Source: Candidatus Zambryskibacteria bacterium RIFOXYD1_FULL_40_13 (GTDB taxonomy: Bacteria > Patescibacteriota > Minisyncoccia > Phycocordibacterales > DATDWN01). From it: a stretch of 32,011 nucleotides of DNA. A model generated the notes under the pieces. It ran no database searches. It worked only from the letters and a program-made list of their open reading frames with translations, and had not been told where the DNA came from. Location of the stretch: positions 1 through 32,011 of the forward strand of contig MHWY01000007.1 of NCBI GenBank assembly GCA_001824295.1, given 5' to 3'. The position numbers and the translations under genes are program-made. Positions 1-7,015 of this stretch are shown one piece after another (positions within the stretch are counted from its first letter, which is position 1; every line of letters begins with the position of its first letter).

Positions 1-289
1 CAACGAAGACAAAGACAATGGGGCCAATAACAATGTCGGCCTGGTGAAGGCTCTCACGCGTGGGGTGGTATTCAACCCCAAGCACCTTGAGGAGGAGTAG
101 CCCCGTCAGAAGGGCCGGGACAATGTGCGCGCGGAGAAGTCCGTGCGTGTGCACTTCTTCCCCGCTAATCATCCCAGCAAACACGCATAAAAACCAGAAC
201 CCTGGACCGAGAGCAATGTAGCCTAAGGCTACAAAGCCCTCAATTACACAGATGATGGCAATAGCCACCATACAAGTGCGCAAAGACAT
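1..289 (-). CDS. Partial GC-rich hypothetical membrane protein
   Basis: An open frame starts at the ATG at 289 and runs off the left edge with no stop (at least 96 residues). The visible part has two hydrophobic segments near residues 6-37, then a short loop containing HTHG, then a leucine-rich segment near 56-68 and another hydrophobic stretch at the edge, so a polytopic membrane protein is likely. I do not recognise the family. A G-rich Shine-Dalgarno-like run lies just upstream of the ATG. Further upstream is a GC-rich palindromic hairpin (about 311-328) and a likely promoter (TTGACT, 16 nt, TACTAT on the minus strand, within about 335-368). Base composition is clearly richer in GC than mreC next to it, as in the other orphan genes of this window. 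Confidence 0.55.
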   Translation of the reverse strand, partial: MSLRTCMVAIAIICVIEGFVALGYIALGPGFWFLCVFAGMISGEEVHTHGLLRAHIVPALLTGLLLLKVLGVEYHPTRESLHQADIVIGPIVFVFV

Positions 290-371
290 AAGCCCCCCAT
301 GGACACATCAGGGGCGCAGCGCCCCCGAACCTACTAAAATAGTATAACAAAACCTGAAAAAGTCAAAGTAT

Positions 372-1163
372 CTACTTGCTTTCTACAAAGACATACTTGG
401 TTGCGAAAACATTTACTGGAACTCGTATATATATGGTTTTGAACGAGCTCTGAGAACTGACATCAATATAGTAAACACTACCAACCATAGAAGGAGAAAA
501 TCTTGGATAAAGAAAAACATCTCCCCAAACAATATCGGTGTCTTTGGGTACTTCAAGTTTCATATTGGCACCACCGAGACCTTGTAGTTTATACATTGCT
601 CCTGTTCGCGAAAGTGTCGTTTCTTGCTCCAATCCTCCGTTTGAAAAAAGCTCAACAAGAGAAGTGCTTGGAGTAACATTTTTGATGAGACCCACAATAA
701 TATTATCCGATATATATACTGGACTACCAAGAGAAACTCCATCTTCTGAACCAGCATCAATAACAAAAGTATCGTATGGAGAATAAGGTGGTTTCGATAA
801 AACACGGGAAACAATCCTACTTGCATTCTCTCCGCGTCCCAGCTTACTTTTCATATCCTCAAACTCTTTTAATAAAACCTGGTGGTCCACCTCGGTCATC
901 CTAAGGCCCACTATCTCCTGTTTAAGTGATAAGTTATCTTCTATGAGCGATTTCTTTGAAACAAAATAACCACCAATGCTTGAGAATGGTCTAGTTATCA
1001 CATCACGAACAAGCCAGAGAGGCTTAGAAACTGTAAGAGAGAGAGAACGAGAAAAATTTGGAAACAAATATACAAATAAACTAAAGAAGCAAAACAATAC
1101 AACAGCAAGAACAACTTTTCCCCAATGCTTGTACTTCGGTTTACTTTTTAGGAGGTAATTCAT
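372..1163 (-). CDS. mreC: Rod shape-determining protein MreC
   Basis: 263 residues. MreC is a membrane-anchored, extracytoplasmic scaffold that links the MreB filament to the cell-wall elongation machinery. The N-terminus has a basic cytoplasmic tail, one transmembrane segment (about residues 16-36) and a helical, probably coiled-coil stretch (about 70-110). A beta-rich MreC core follows, with the typical run around DTFVIDAGSEDGVSLGSPV and later GLIKNV. It overlaps the 3' end of mreB by 23 nt, so the pair is probably translationally coupled; no strong ribosome-binding site is visible. No mreD or penicillin-binding protein is visible in the remaining 370 nt to the left. Length is typical for small MreC proteins. 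Confidence 0.9.
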   Translation of the reverse strand: MNYLLKSKPKYKHWGKVVLAVVLFCFFSLFVYLFPNFSRSLSLTVSKPLWLVRDVITRPFSSIGGYFVSKKSLIEDNLSLKQEIVGLRMTEVDHQVLLKEFEDMKSKLGRGENASRIVSRVLSKPPYSPYDTFVIDAGSEDGVSLGSPVYISDNIIVGLIKNVTPSTSLVELFSNGGLEQETTLSRTGAMYKLQGLGGANMKLEVPKDTDIVWGDVFLYPRFSPSMVGSVYYIDVSSQSSFKTIYIRVPVNVFATKYVFVESK

Positions 1164-2202
1164 CTTCGTTTGCTATTAATACATCTTTATATTTCTCAAG
1201 ATTCTCAAGTATAATTCCCGTTCCCCTACAGACCGCAGTCAGCGGGTCTCCGGCAATATGCACAGGTATTTTTGTATATTCAGTAATAATCTCAGCCAGA
1301 CCCTTTATCAGCGCACCACCGCCAAAAAGATAAATACCTCTTTGCATTATATCCGAAAGAATCTCGGGCGGAGTTATTTCCAGAACCTCTTTTATTGATT
1401 CAATCAAGGTATCGATGGATTGCGATATGGCTTCACGAATATCAGAATCTGTTATAACCACCTCTCTTGGAAGACCGGATATGAGGTCTCTGCCTTTTAT
1501 TGATGCTTCAAGTGGTGTTTCACCAGGAAGAATAGCCCCGATAGAAATCTTGATATTTTCTGCAGTTTTTTCTCCAATAAGAATCTTGAATTCACTTCTG
1601 ACATAAGAGATGATGTCTGTATTTAACTTATCTCCAGCAATACGAAGATTTTTTGAACGGACCACACCTCCGAGAGAAATAACCGCAATATCTGAAGTTC
1701 CTCCACCAATATCTATAACCATGTTTCCTATCGGCTCTAAAATAGGAAGCCTAATGCCAATAGCTCCAGCCATAGGTTCTTCCACAATATAAACTTCTGT
1801 TGCTCCAGCATTTTTTGTGGCGTCCCTCACTGCTCTCGTCTCAACGTTTGTGATTCCAGATGGAACACCAACCACAACCCTCGGACCGAGCAACTTCTTA
1901 TTATCCTTTTGGGCTTTGTTGATGAGATACGTTATCATTTCCTCTGTAACTTCAAAATCAGAAATGACTCCATCGACCAGGGGTCGTACTGCAACAATGT
2001 GCCCTGGTGTTCTACCGAGCATTTGTTTTGCATCTTTACCGACGGCCACAACACGACCGGTCTTTTGGTTCACAGCAACAACAGAAGGCTCGTTTATGAG
2101 AATCCCCTTGCCACTCAAATAAACCAAGGTGTTAGCCGTGCCAAGGTCAATGCCAATGTCATTAGAGAGGTATCTCTTTATTTGTTGTAAATAATTGAAC
2201 AT
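1141..2202 (-). CDS. mreB: Rod shape-determining protein MreB (copy 1)
   Basis: 353 residues, an actin-like ATPase that forms membrane-associated filaments directing peptidoglycan synthesis. The actin-fold signatures are intact: phosphate-1 loop DLGTANT (residues 19-25), EEPMAGAIG (141-149), phosphate-2 loop DIGGGTSD (164-171) and the adenosine motif LFGGGALIKGL near 305. The N-terminal residues before the fold are hydrophobic and basic and could serve as a membrane-binding helix. It is followed directly by mreC, as in most bacteria. No Shine-Dalgarno sequence precedes the ATG. The upstream region contains a repeat with an inverted ATTCG-type palindrome (2231-2313) that is also found upstream of proS. 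A second MreB is encoded at 8565-9578. Confidence 0.95.
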   Translation of the reverse strand: MFNYLQQIKRYLSNDIGIDLGTANTLVYLSGKGILINEPSVVAVNQKTGRVVAVGKDAKQMLGRTPGHIVAVRPLVDGVISDFEVTEEMITYLINKAQKDNKKLLGPRVVVGVPSGITNVETRAVRDATKNAGATEVYIVEEPMAGAIGIRLPILEPIGNMVIDIGGGTSDIAVISLGGVVRSKNLRIAGDKLNTDIISYVRSEFKILIGEKTAENIKISIGAILPGETPLEASIKGRDLISGLPREVVITDSDIREAISQSIDTLIESIKEVLEITPPEILSDIMQRGIYLFGGGALIKGLAEIITEYTKIPVHIAGDPLTAVCRGTGIILENLEKYKDVLIANEDELPPKK

Positions 2203-2230
2203 TAAGATACGAATGTTAAATCTGAGTAGC

Positions 2231-2313
2231 TACGAATGTCAACGAATGAAACTTAAAACTAATTCGTATACATTCGTTAATTACCCTGACCTTTTTTCGT
2301 ATCTTCTATACTA
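2231..2313. repeat. Intergenic repeat, copy 1 (ATTCGTATAC family)
   Basis: An 83-bp sequence upstream of mreB recurs with substitutions and small length changes at 4024-4102 upstream of proS. Each copy holds an imperfect 15-bp inverted repeat (CGAATGTCAACGAAT against ATTCGTATACATTCG, two mismatches) followed by a conserved TACCCTGA and TTCGTATCTT. On the minus strand it includes TTGACATTCGTA, a possible -35 region. It could be a shared operator or promoter, or a small dispersed repeat. Confidence 0.7.
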
Positions 2314-2402
2314 GCACATGTTTAAAAAATCTCTACTTAGGGTTGACAAAATAAAAATAAGGTGCAAAGTAATATCAGAACACCACACAAGAGGAAAGGC
2401 GT

Positions 2403-2630
2403 ATGCAACAATATTCGACAACCAAGAAGATGTTGGGCGCCGCCGAAATCATCGAAATGAGCGGGGTCGGTGGTCTAACACAAGCAAGTGAGCTTGTTGG
2501 AAAAAAGACGGCAATCGCAATGCTGATCTTACAACTAAGACACAACCTGGGTCCTGGTTCCACCCCAAACAGCAGCGATGACGCCGACAGTAGGATTCTC
2601 AAGGTTTTAGACCAGGAAGGCTTGGGGTAA
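2403..2630 (+). CDS. Small GC-rich orphan protein
   Basis: 75 residues of unknown function. The start is supported by a purine-rich Shine-Dalgarno sequence (AGAGGAAAG) just upstream. The N-terminal half reads as helical (GAAEIIEMSGVGGLTQASELVGKK), with an alanine/leucine-rich helix at about 36-46 and a polar, serine/aspartate-rich tail. There is a TTGACA at 2343-2348 but no convincing -10 at standard spacing. A clear terminator follows at 2677-2706. The gene lies alone on the plus strand between mreB and proS, both on the minus strand, and is richer in GC than either. It fits the pattern of self-contained GC-rich cassettes in this window. The coding call rests on the Shine-Dalgarno sequence, composition and terminator rather than on homology. 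Confidence 0.5.
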   Translation: MQQYSTTKKMLGAAEIIEMSGVGGLTQASELVGKKTAIAMLILQLRHNLGPGSTPNSSDDADSRILKVLDQEGLG

Positions 2631-2676
2631 AACAAAACATGGCTCTTTGATACCCCACTACGCACGCCCACACAAG

Positions 2677-2706
2677 AGCACGCCAGCTCTTCGGGGCGTG
2701 CTTTTT
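2677..2706 (+). terminator. Rho-independent terminator of the 2403 gene
   Basis: An 8-bp stem AGCACGCC/GGCGTGCT is followed by TTTTGTTT on the plus strand. The U-run is on this strand only, so it terminates the small GC-rich gene rather than proS. Confidence 0.8.
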
Positions 2707-2726
2707 GTTTATTTAGAAATTAGAAA

Positions 2727-3998
2727 TTAGAAATTTTTCAGTGCCTCTCCGACTGAAATTAGTTTTGAATCATTTTCTGTTCGCATCTTCACCTCCACTT
2801 TATCTTCTGCAATTGTCTTATCACTGACCACAAACCTAACTGGAATGCCAATCAAGTCAGAATCAGCAAATTTCTCCCCAGCTCGCAAGTCACGGTCATC
2901 ATACAAGGCCTCAATACCCTTGTTTTGTAAGTCTGTATAAAGTTTATCAGCAAAGGCAAGTGTTTCTGGTTTATCTCCCAGCCTCACTAGATGCACACTA
3001 AATGGTGAGACCTCTTTTGGCCAGACGATGCCCTTGTCATCTGACAAAATTTCTACAATCGTACCCATGAGACGACCCAAACCTATACCATACGAACCCA
3101 TAAGAACAACATTGTCTTTCCCTTTTTCATCCTTGTATTTCAAATCGAATGGTTCTGAAAATTTTGTTCCCAAGGTAAAGATGTTTCCAACCTCAATAGC
3201 TTTTCTCTCAACAAAATCCCCAACTAGTCCCAAATCTTTTTTTAAATCTTCATTATAAATCTCCTTATTTACCACCACGCGATTTTCGTCCATTTTTAAC
3301 CCTTTTCCTTCATCTTCTTTACTGATATAAATGATATCTTCTCCAGCATCGCAAAGAGTTTGAAACTCATGAGAGAATTTTGAAAAAGTCCCCCCAGATG
3401 CATATGTTATATATGTTTTATCTCCTATACCGGCACGATTAAAAATATTTTTGTAGGCCTCTTTGGCTTTATTGTAGAAATCAAGATGCTCTGATTCGTT
3501 TCTTGAGAAAGAATATAAGGCTTTCCAATAAAATTCTCTACCTCGCATGATTCCAGACTTACTTCTTACTTCATTTCTGAAAATTTCCTTGAAATCGTAA
3601 GGATAAATTGGCAAGTCCTTATATGAAGATATGTACTGTCTTAAAATGTTTGAGTAGGCTTCTTCGTTGGTGAAGGATAAGCCAACTTCTCCTCCGCTTT
3701 TTAGTTTTGTCTTAAACCAGTTGTCTACAATATTATCATCCCAGCGATTTGTCTTTTCCCACACCTCCCTGCTCTGAAAAGCGGAGGTTTTCATTTCTAT
3801 CCCCCCAATAGCATTCATTTCCTCCCTAATAATATTTTCAATTCTTTTTATTACTTTAAGACCTAGTGGTAAGTATGAATACACCCCAGCCATCTCCTTG
3901 TGAATAAATCCTGCTCTAATAAGGAGTTGAGCATTCTTAGATGTTTCATCGGAGGGCACATCCTTACGTGTTTTTGTAAAAAGTTGTGATTGTCGCAT
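2727..3998 (-). CDS. proS: Prolyl-tRNA synthetase, short form
   Basis: 423 residues; charges tRNA-Pro with proline in the cytoplasm. Class II signatures are present: motif 1 around residues 38-70, the TNEE loop (110-113), motif 2 (FRNEVRSKSG to REFYWKALYSF, about 140-164) and motif 3 GSYGIGLGRLMGTIVE (301-316). A C-terminal anticodon-binding domain follows, with the typical ALYDDRDLRAGEKFADSDLIGIP region. The ~180-residue INS editing domain of standard bacterial ProRS is absent between motifs 2 and 3, so cis-editing of Ala-tRNA-Pro is presumably lost. Motif 2 has K-A where K-D is usual, and TNEE replaces the common THEE. There is no Shine-Dalgarno sequence. The upstream region carries the second copy of the intergenic repeat (4024-4102). 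Confidence 0.95.
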   Translation of the reverse strand: MRQSQLFTKTRKDVPSDETSKNAQLLIRAGFIHKEMAGVYSYLPLGLKVIKRIENIIREEMNAIGGIEMKTSAFQSREVWEKTNRWDDNIVDNWFKTKLKSGGEVGLSFTNEEAYSNILRQYISSYKDLPIYPYDFKEIFRNEVRSKSGIMRGREFYWKALYSFSRNESEHLDFYNKAKEAYKNIFNRAGIGDKTYITYASGGTFSKFSHEFQTLCDAGEDIIYISKEDEGKGLKMDENRVVVNKEIYNEDLKKDLGLVGDFVERKAIEVGNIFTLGTKFSEPFDLKYKDEKGKDNVVLMGSYGIGLGRLMGTIVEILSDDKGIVWPKEVSPFSVHLVRLGDKPETLAFADKLYTDLQNKGIEALYDDRDLRAGEKFADSDLIGIPVRFVVSDKTIAEDKVEVKMRTENDSKLISVGEALKNF

Positions 3999-4023
3999 AA
4001 TATACGAAAATCATACGAATAAT

Positions 4024-4102
4024 TACGAATGTCAACGAATGAATGTTTCAAATTCGTATACATTCGCAACTACCCTGATCTCTATTCGTATCTTTTATTC
4101 TA
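4024..4102. repeat. Intergenic repeat, copy 2 (ATTCGTATAC family)
   Basis: Second copy of the repeat upstream of mreB. The arms CGAATGTCAACGAAT and ATTCGTATACATTCG are conserved exactly, while the loop and flanks differ. Both copies lie in the same orientation relative to the downstream minus-strand gene. Confidence 0.7.
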
Positions 4103-4125
4103 CAGTAAAAAAAATTTTTGAGCAA

Positions 4126-4171
4126 AAAGAATAGGCTGGCGCCAAGAGGGGGGTAGTCCTCAGCGCCAGCC
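4126..4171 (-). terminator. Terminator of a GC-rich minus-strand transcript
   Basis: A 9-bp stem (GGCTGGCGC at 4134-4142 with GCGCCAGCC at 4163-4171) is followed on the minus strand by TATTCTTTTT. The U-run is only on the minus strand. Confidence 0.7.
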
Positions 4172-4352
4172 CGTGGGTGGGGTGGAAGTTGTTCAGCACT
4201 CCCCGGTATGAATTTCACTATCACCGGTTCGGCCCGTCGCGATGGATCGGCTTTTCTTTGCTTGGCATGAGCCAAGGCTGGAAATTCAGGAGTCCCGGGT
4301 TGGGAGACCTGGCGATCACACTAGGCGGAAGTCAGCTTGCACCCGCCCACCT
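4134..4352 (-). ncRNA. Candidate GC-rich non-coding RNA between rseP and proS
   Basis: About 220 nt of GC-rich sequence lie between a minus-strand promoter (4360-4387) and a minus-strand terminator. No minus-strand ORF with a credible Shine-Dalgarno sequence was found; the longest frames start with TTG or GTG and have none. The transcript contains several short hairpins: GGCGG/CCGCC, CTTGGC/GCCAAG around 4260-4275, and CCGGT/ACCGG. It does not match the signatures I know for tmRNA, RNase P RNA or SRP RNA. A plus-strand frame at 4177-4425 gives a plausible-looking peptide but has neither promoter nor Shine-Dalgarno sequence, so coding in that direction is the main alternative. Confidence 0.35.
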
Positions 4353-4359
4353 ACCTCTA

Positions 4360-4387
4360 ACATTAGACCAAAGCAACAAAAAGTCAA
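4360..4387 (-). promoter_or_regulatory. Promoter of the GC-rich minus-strand transcript
   Basis: On the minus strand, TTGACT at 4387-4382, a 16-nt spacer and TAATGT at 4365-4360. It starts just after the rseP stop codon. Confidence 0.5.
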
Positions 4388-4421
4388 GTTATATAAATAG
4401 AAAGGCCCAAAATGCACTGCG

Positions 4422-5519
4422 CTAGAATAATTTGATTATGTCATGTCCAGTCACAACCACCATAAGAATAATCAGTAACAAAAATCCGATACCATTTGCC
4501 CACTGTACCACCGCTGGTTTTATGGGTCTTCGAATCACTGCCTCTATTGCCACAAAAAGTAATCTACCTCCATCTAGTGCGGGAAACGGCAACAGGTTTA
4601 TGATTGCAAGATTAATAGAGATTAAAGCAATGAGAGAGAGTAAATATACGAAACCAAGATTGTTTGCCTCACCAACCACCTTGGCAATACCTACTGGTCC
4701 CGCAACTTGTGAAAAATCAGATTTAAGTGTGACTGCATCCCAGAGAAATCCAACCAGCCCAACCGTGGTGGCCTTTGTTAGAAGCCATGTCGTACGAACA
4801 CCCTCTAGGAGCGCAAGGTGTGGAGCGAGCTTGAGTATTCCCATGTTATCCATTCCAATACCTATCATTTTCTTTTCCCCCCCAGAACCTACTGGTTCTA
4901 TACTTACACTCGTCGGCAAAGACTCGCCACGACGATAAATTATTTCGATTTTTTTTGTTGATTCATTTGAAATGAGGCTTCTCACGTTTTCTGAGGTGAG
5001 TGTTTCGCCTTGTAGTACCACCCCTCCCGAAGAAGCAAGGTTGATTATGTCGCCCGAAGCAAGTCCTGCATTACTTGCTGGAGATTCTGGTCTGACTTCT
5101 GTAATAACAAGTGCTGTCCCTTGTGTTTCTCCAAAGGTTGAGTAGTTACTTCCTGCTGGCAAACCAATCATAAAACCCAGAGAGACACAAAGCCAGGCAA
5201 ATATAATATTGAAAGTAACCCCAGCGACCAGGACACTAGCCTGAATCCATTTTGATTTATAAACAAAACTGGTTGGTTTGTCTGCTTCCGATATTTCTCC
5301 AGAGTGTGAGTCCTCGCCAAAAATTTTTACAAACCCACCAAACGGAATAGCATTCAAAGTATAGGTTGTCCCTCTCCATTTCTTTGCATAAATCTTTGGA
5401 GGAAAACCTAGACCAAACTCATCCACCCTAATCCCCGACTTCTTGGCTACAAGAAAATGCCCCAGTTCATGAACGAAAATTAAAATCGCCAGAATGATTA
5501 TAAATATGATAATGGACAT
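4422..5519 (-). CDS. rseP: Site-2 intramembrane metalloprotease (RseP/M50 family)
   Basis: 365 residues, a zinc protease that cuts membrane-embedded substrates such as anti-sigma factors or signal-peptide remnants. The first transmembrane helix carries HELGH (residues 17-21), binding zinc. A second hydrophobic segment lies near 92-114. One PDZ-like domain spans roughly 125-215. The C-terminal membrane part carries the NLLPFPALDGGRL region, with LDG at 315-317 providing the third zinc ligand. Only one PDZ domain is present, against two in E. coli RseP. It lies on the minus strand after frr, with about 90 nt between, in a run of housekeeping genes. The natural substrate cannot be told from the sequence. 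Confidence 0.93.
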   Translation of the reverse strand: MSIIIFIIILAILIFVHELGHFLVAKKSGIRVDEFGLGFPPKIYAKKWRGTTYTLNAIPFGGFVKIFGEDSHSGEISEADKPTSFVYKSKWIQASVLVAGVTFNIIFAWLCVSLGFMIGLPAGSNYSTFGETQGTALVITEVRPESPASNAGLASGDIINLASSGGVVLQGETLTSENVRSLISNESTKKIEIIYRRGESLPTSVSIEPVGSGGEKKMIGIGMDNMGILKLAPHLALLEGVRTTWLLTKATTVGLVGFLWDAVTLKSDFSQVAGPVGIAKVVGEANNLGFVYLLSLIALISINLAIINLLPFPALDGGRLLFVAIEAVIRRPIKPAVVQWANGIGFLLLIILMVVVTGHDIIKLF

Positions 5520-5609
5520 ATAAGTTAAAAGTTTTTAAGGTCTATAAAGTTCTTAAAGTAAAATGCATCAAGTCCCTTTATAAACTTTATGGACTTTCGA
5601 CTTTATGAA

Positions 5610-6161
5610 CTATTCCCCTATCTCTTTCTCCTTTTTCACAAAAACCTCATCAAGTACCCTATTTGTATCATCCAGCATTTTTTGTAACTCTGCTTTTACC
5701 CTAAACTTCTCATCTTCTGATATTTCTCCCTCTTTTTCTTGTCTATCAACATCCTTTATGACCTTCTCTCTTTCGGTGCGAAGAGTGACTCGTGCATCCT
5801 CCAGCTTTTGCTTGGCCATTTTAACTAAGATAATTCTCCTGTCTGACGTCAACTCTGGAAAAACAACACGAACACCTTTATCATCCACCGATACTGACAG
5901 ACCAAGATTAGAGTCAATTATTCCTTTCTCTATTGCCTTTACCTGTGACATATCCCATGGAGTAATGAGTAAACTCCGTGCATCTGCAACAGAGATGTTA
6001 GCCAGCTCTGTAATACTCATGTCAGAACCATATGCCGACACCCTGACACTATCAAGAATAGTCGGAGTTGCTCGACCGGTTCTAATAGTGGTGAACTCCC
6101 GTTTCAGCCACTCCTCTATATCTTTGACACCCTGCTTAAATGGTTGAAAATTGTATGACAT
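5610..6161 (-). CDS. frr: Ribosome recycling factor
   Basis: 183 residues. With EF-G it splits post-termination ribosomes. The sequence shows the three-helix-bundle domain, with the conserved ATPTILDSVRVSAYGSDMSITELANISVADARSLLITPWD region, and the C-terminal helix motif REKVIKDVDRQEKEGEISEDEKFRVK in pieces typical of RRF. I chose the ATG at 6161. An upstream in-frame ATG at 6215 overlaps the holB end and adds residues unlike RRF. A TATGAT box ends 6 nt before 6161, predicting a leaderless transcript. Length matches the family (about 185). Confidence 0.93.
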   Translation of the reverse strand: MSYNFQPFKQGVKDIEEWLKREFTTIRTGRATPTILDSVRVSAYGSDMSITELANISVADARSLLITPWDMSQVKAIEKGIIDSNLGLSVSVDDKGVRVVFPELTSDRRIILVKMAKQKLEDARVTLRTEREKVIKDVDRQEKEGEISEDEKFRVKAELQKMLDDTNRVLDEVFVKKEKEIGE

Positions 6162-6198
6162 GAGAAAATCATAACATAAAATATTTCCAATTTCTATT

Positions 6199-6864
6199 TT
6201 AAACAGAAAGGACAAGGTTTTCTAATATCATTTTTATTGGCGCACCTCTGTCATACAAACTGGCACGAGTGAGTTCGCATATTTCCAGCGCCTTATGATT
6301 CTTTTCAACTCCTGCTTCATACAACTCTCTTTCAACTTGATTTAGGAAGACAATAGCATCCTGTTTGGTCTTATCCTCGTCACTTATAGCATCTGTTATT
6401 TCTTTGACCTTGGCCAGGCGCTCAGCAATCTCCATCTCTAATACTTTTGACTTTGTGGACTTTATAGACTTTTGAGTTATAACCTGCATGCGTGAACGAA
6501 AAGTTGGTAGAAGATTATCTTGCGGGGAAATTATAAAAAAGTGGGTACCAGGTGTTGGCTCCTCAAATACCTTGAGTAGTGAGTTCTGAGCCTCTTCAGT
6601 TATGAAGTCAGCCTGTATAACAAAAAACTTCGTGCCAGAAAAAAAATCTTTTCTTTCTTGATTGCTGGAAATACTTCTCGCACCATCAATAGTTAGTGTG
6701 TCATATTTTTCGTAAGAAAAATCGGGATTCCCTGTGGTTTTTACCTTAACCTCCTTTTCCAAAAAATCCCTGAGATGCAGAAAAATCTCTTCTGTTTCCC
6801 CCACTAAAAAATATGCGTGATGCAAATCCCCTGACTTTTTGTATGAATCAATTAATACTTTCAT
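6199..6864 (-). CDS. holB: DNA polymerase III delta-prime-like subunit (short)
   Basis: About 221 residues. Delta-prime is part of the clamp loader that places the sliding clamp on DNA. Recognisable segments are HHAYFLVG near the N-terminus and ITEEAQNSLLKVFEEPTPG followed by NLLPTFRSRMQVI, the core of the AAA-type delta-prime domain. The P-loop region is absent and no zinc-binding cysteines are seen, as expected for a degenerate, non-ATPase subunit, but the protein is about a third shorter than E. coli HolB. The open frame extends upstream to 7059, into the 5' region of a GC-rich gene on the other strand. I chose the ATG at 6864 because TATACT lies exactly 6 nt before it. The ATG at 6870 is the alternative. 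Confidence 0.8.
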   Translation of the reverse strand: MKVLIDSYKKSGDLHHAYFLVGETEEIFLHLRDFLEKEVKVKTTGNPDFSYEKYDTLTIDGARSISSNQERKDFFSGTKFFVIQADFITEEAQNSLLKVFEEPTPGTHFFIISPQDNLLPTFRSRMQVITQKSIKSTKSKVLEMEIAERLAKVKEITDAISDEDKTKQDAIVFLNQVERELYEAGVEKNHKALEICELTRASLYDRGAPIKMILENLVLSV

Positions 6865-6913
6865 CTGCATAGTATAACAAATATTTTTCACACAATTATT
6901 GCAAAATATGTGA

Positions 6914-6942
6914 TTGACAAACCACACTTTTGGGTGTATAAT
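6914..6942 (+). promoter_or_regulatory. Consensus sigma-70-type promoter
   Basis: TTGACA (6914-6919), a 17-nt spacer and TATAAT (6937-6942), a perfect match to the consensus. It drives the GC-rich gene starting near 7016-7023 with a leader of about 70 nt. Confidence 0.85.
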
Positions 6943-7015
6943 AGGGTTTGAAATGGTGGACGATCTGTCTGCCATTAACCGTCTTTGACAAGCCCCAAAA
7001 GGGCAAAACCGAGGA

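Noticed and set aside
538-2190. Plus-strand open frames across mreC and mreB
   Set aside because: Shadows of two conserved minus-strand genes, without promoter or ribosome-binding site.
4177-4425. Plus-strand open frame of 82 codons between proS and rseP
   Set aside because: No promoter or Shine-Dalgarno sequence on that strand, and a GTG start. The region has a promoter and a terminator on the opposite strand. Kept only as the alternative to the ncRNA call.
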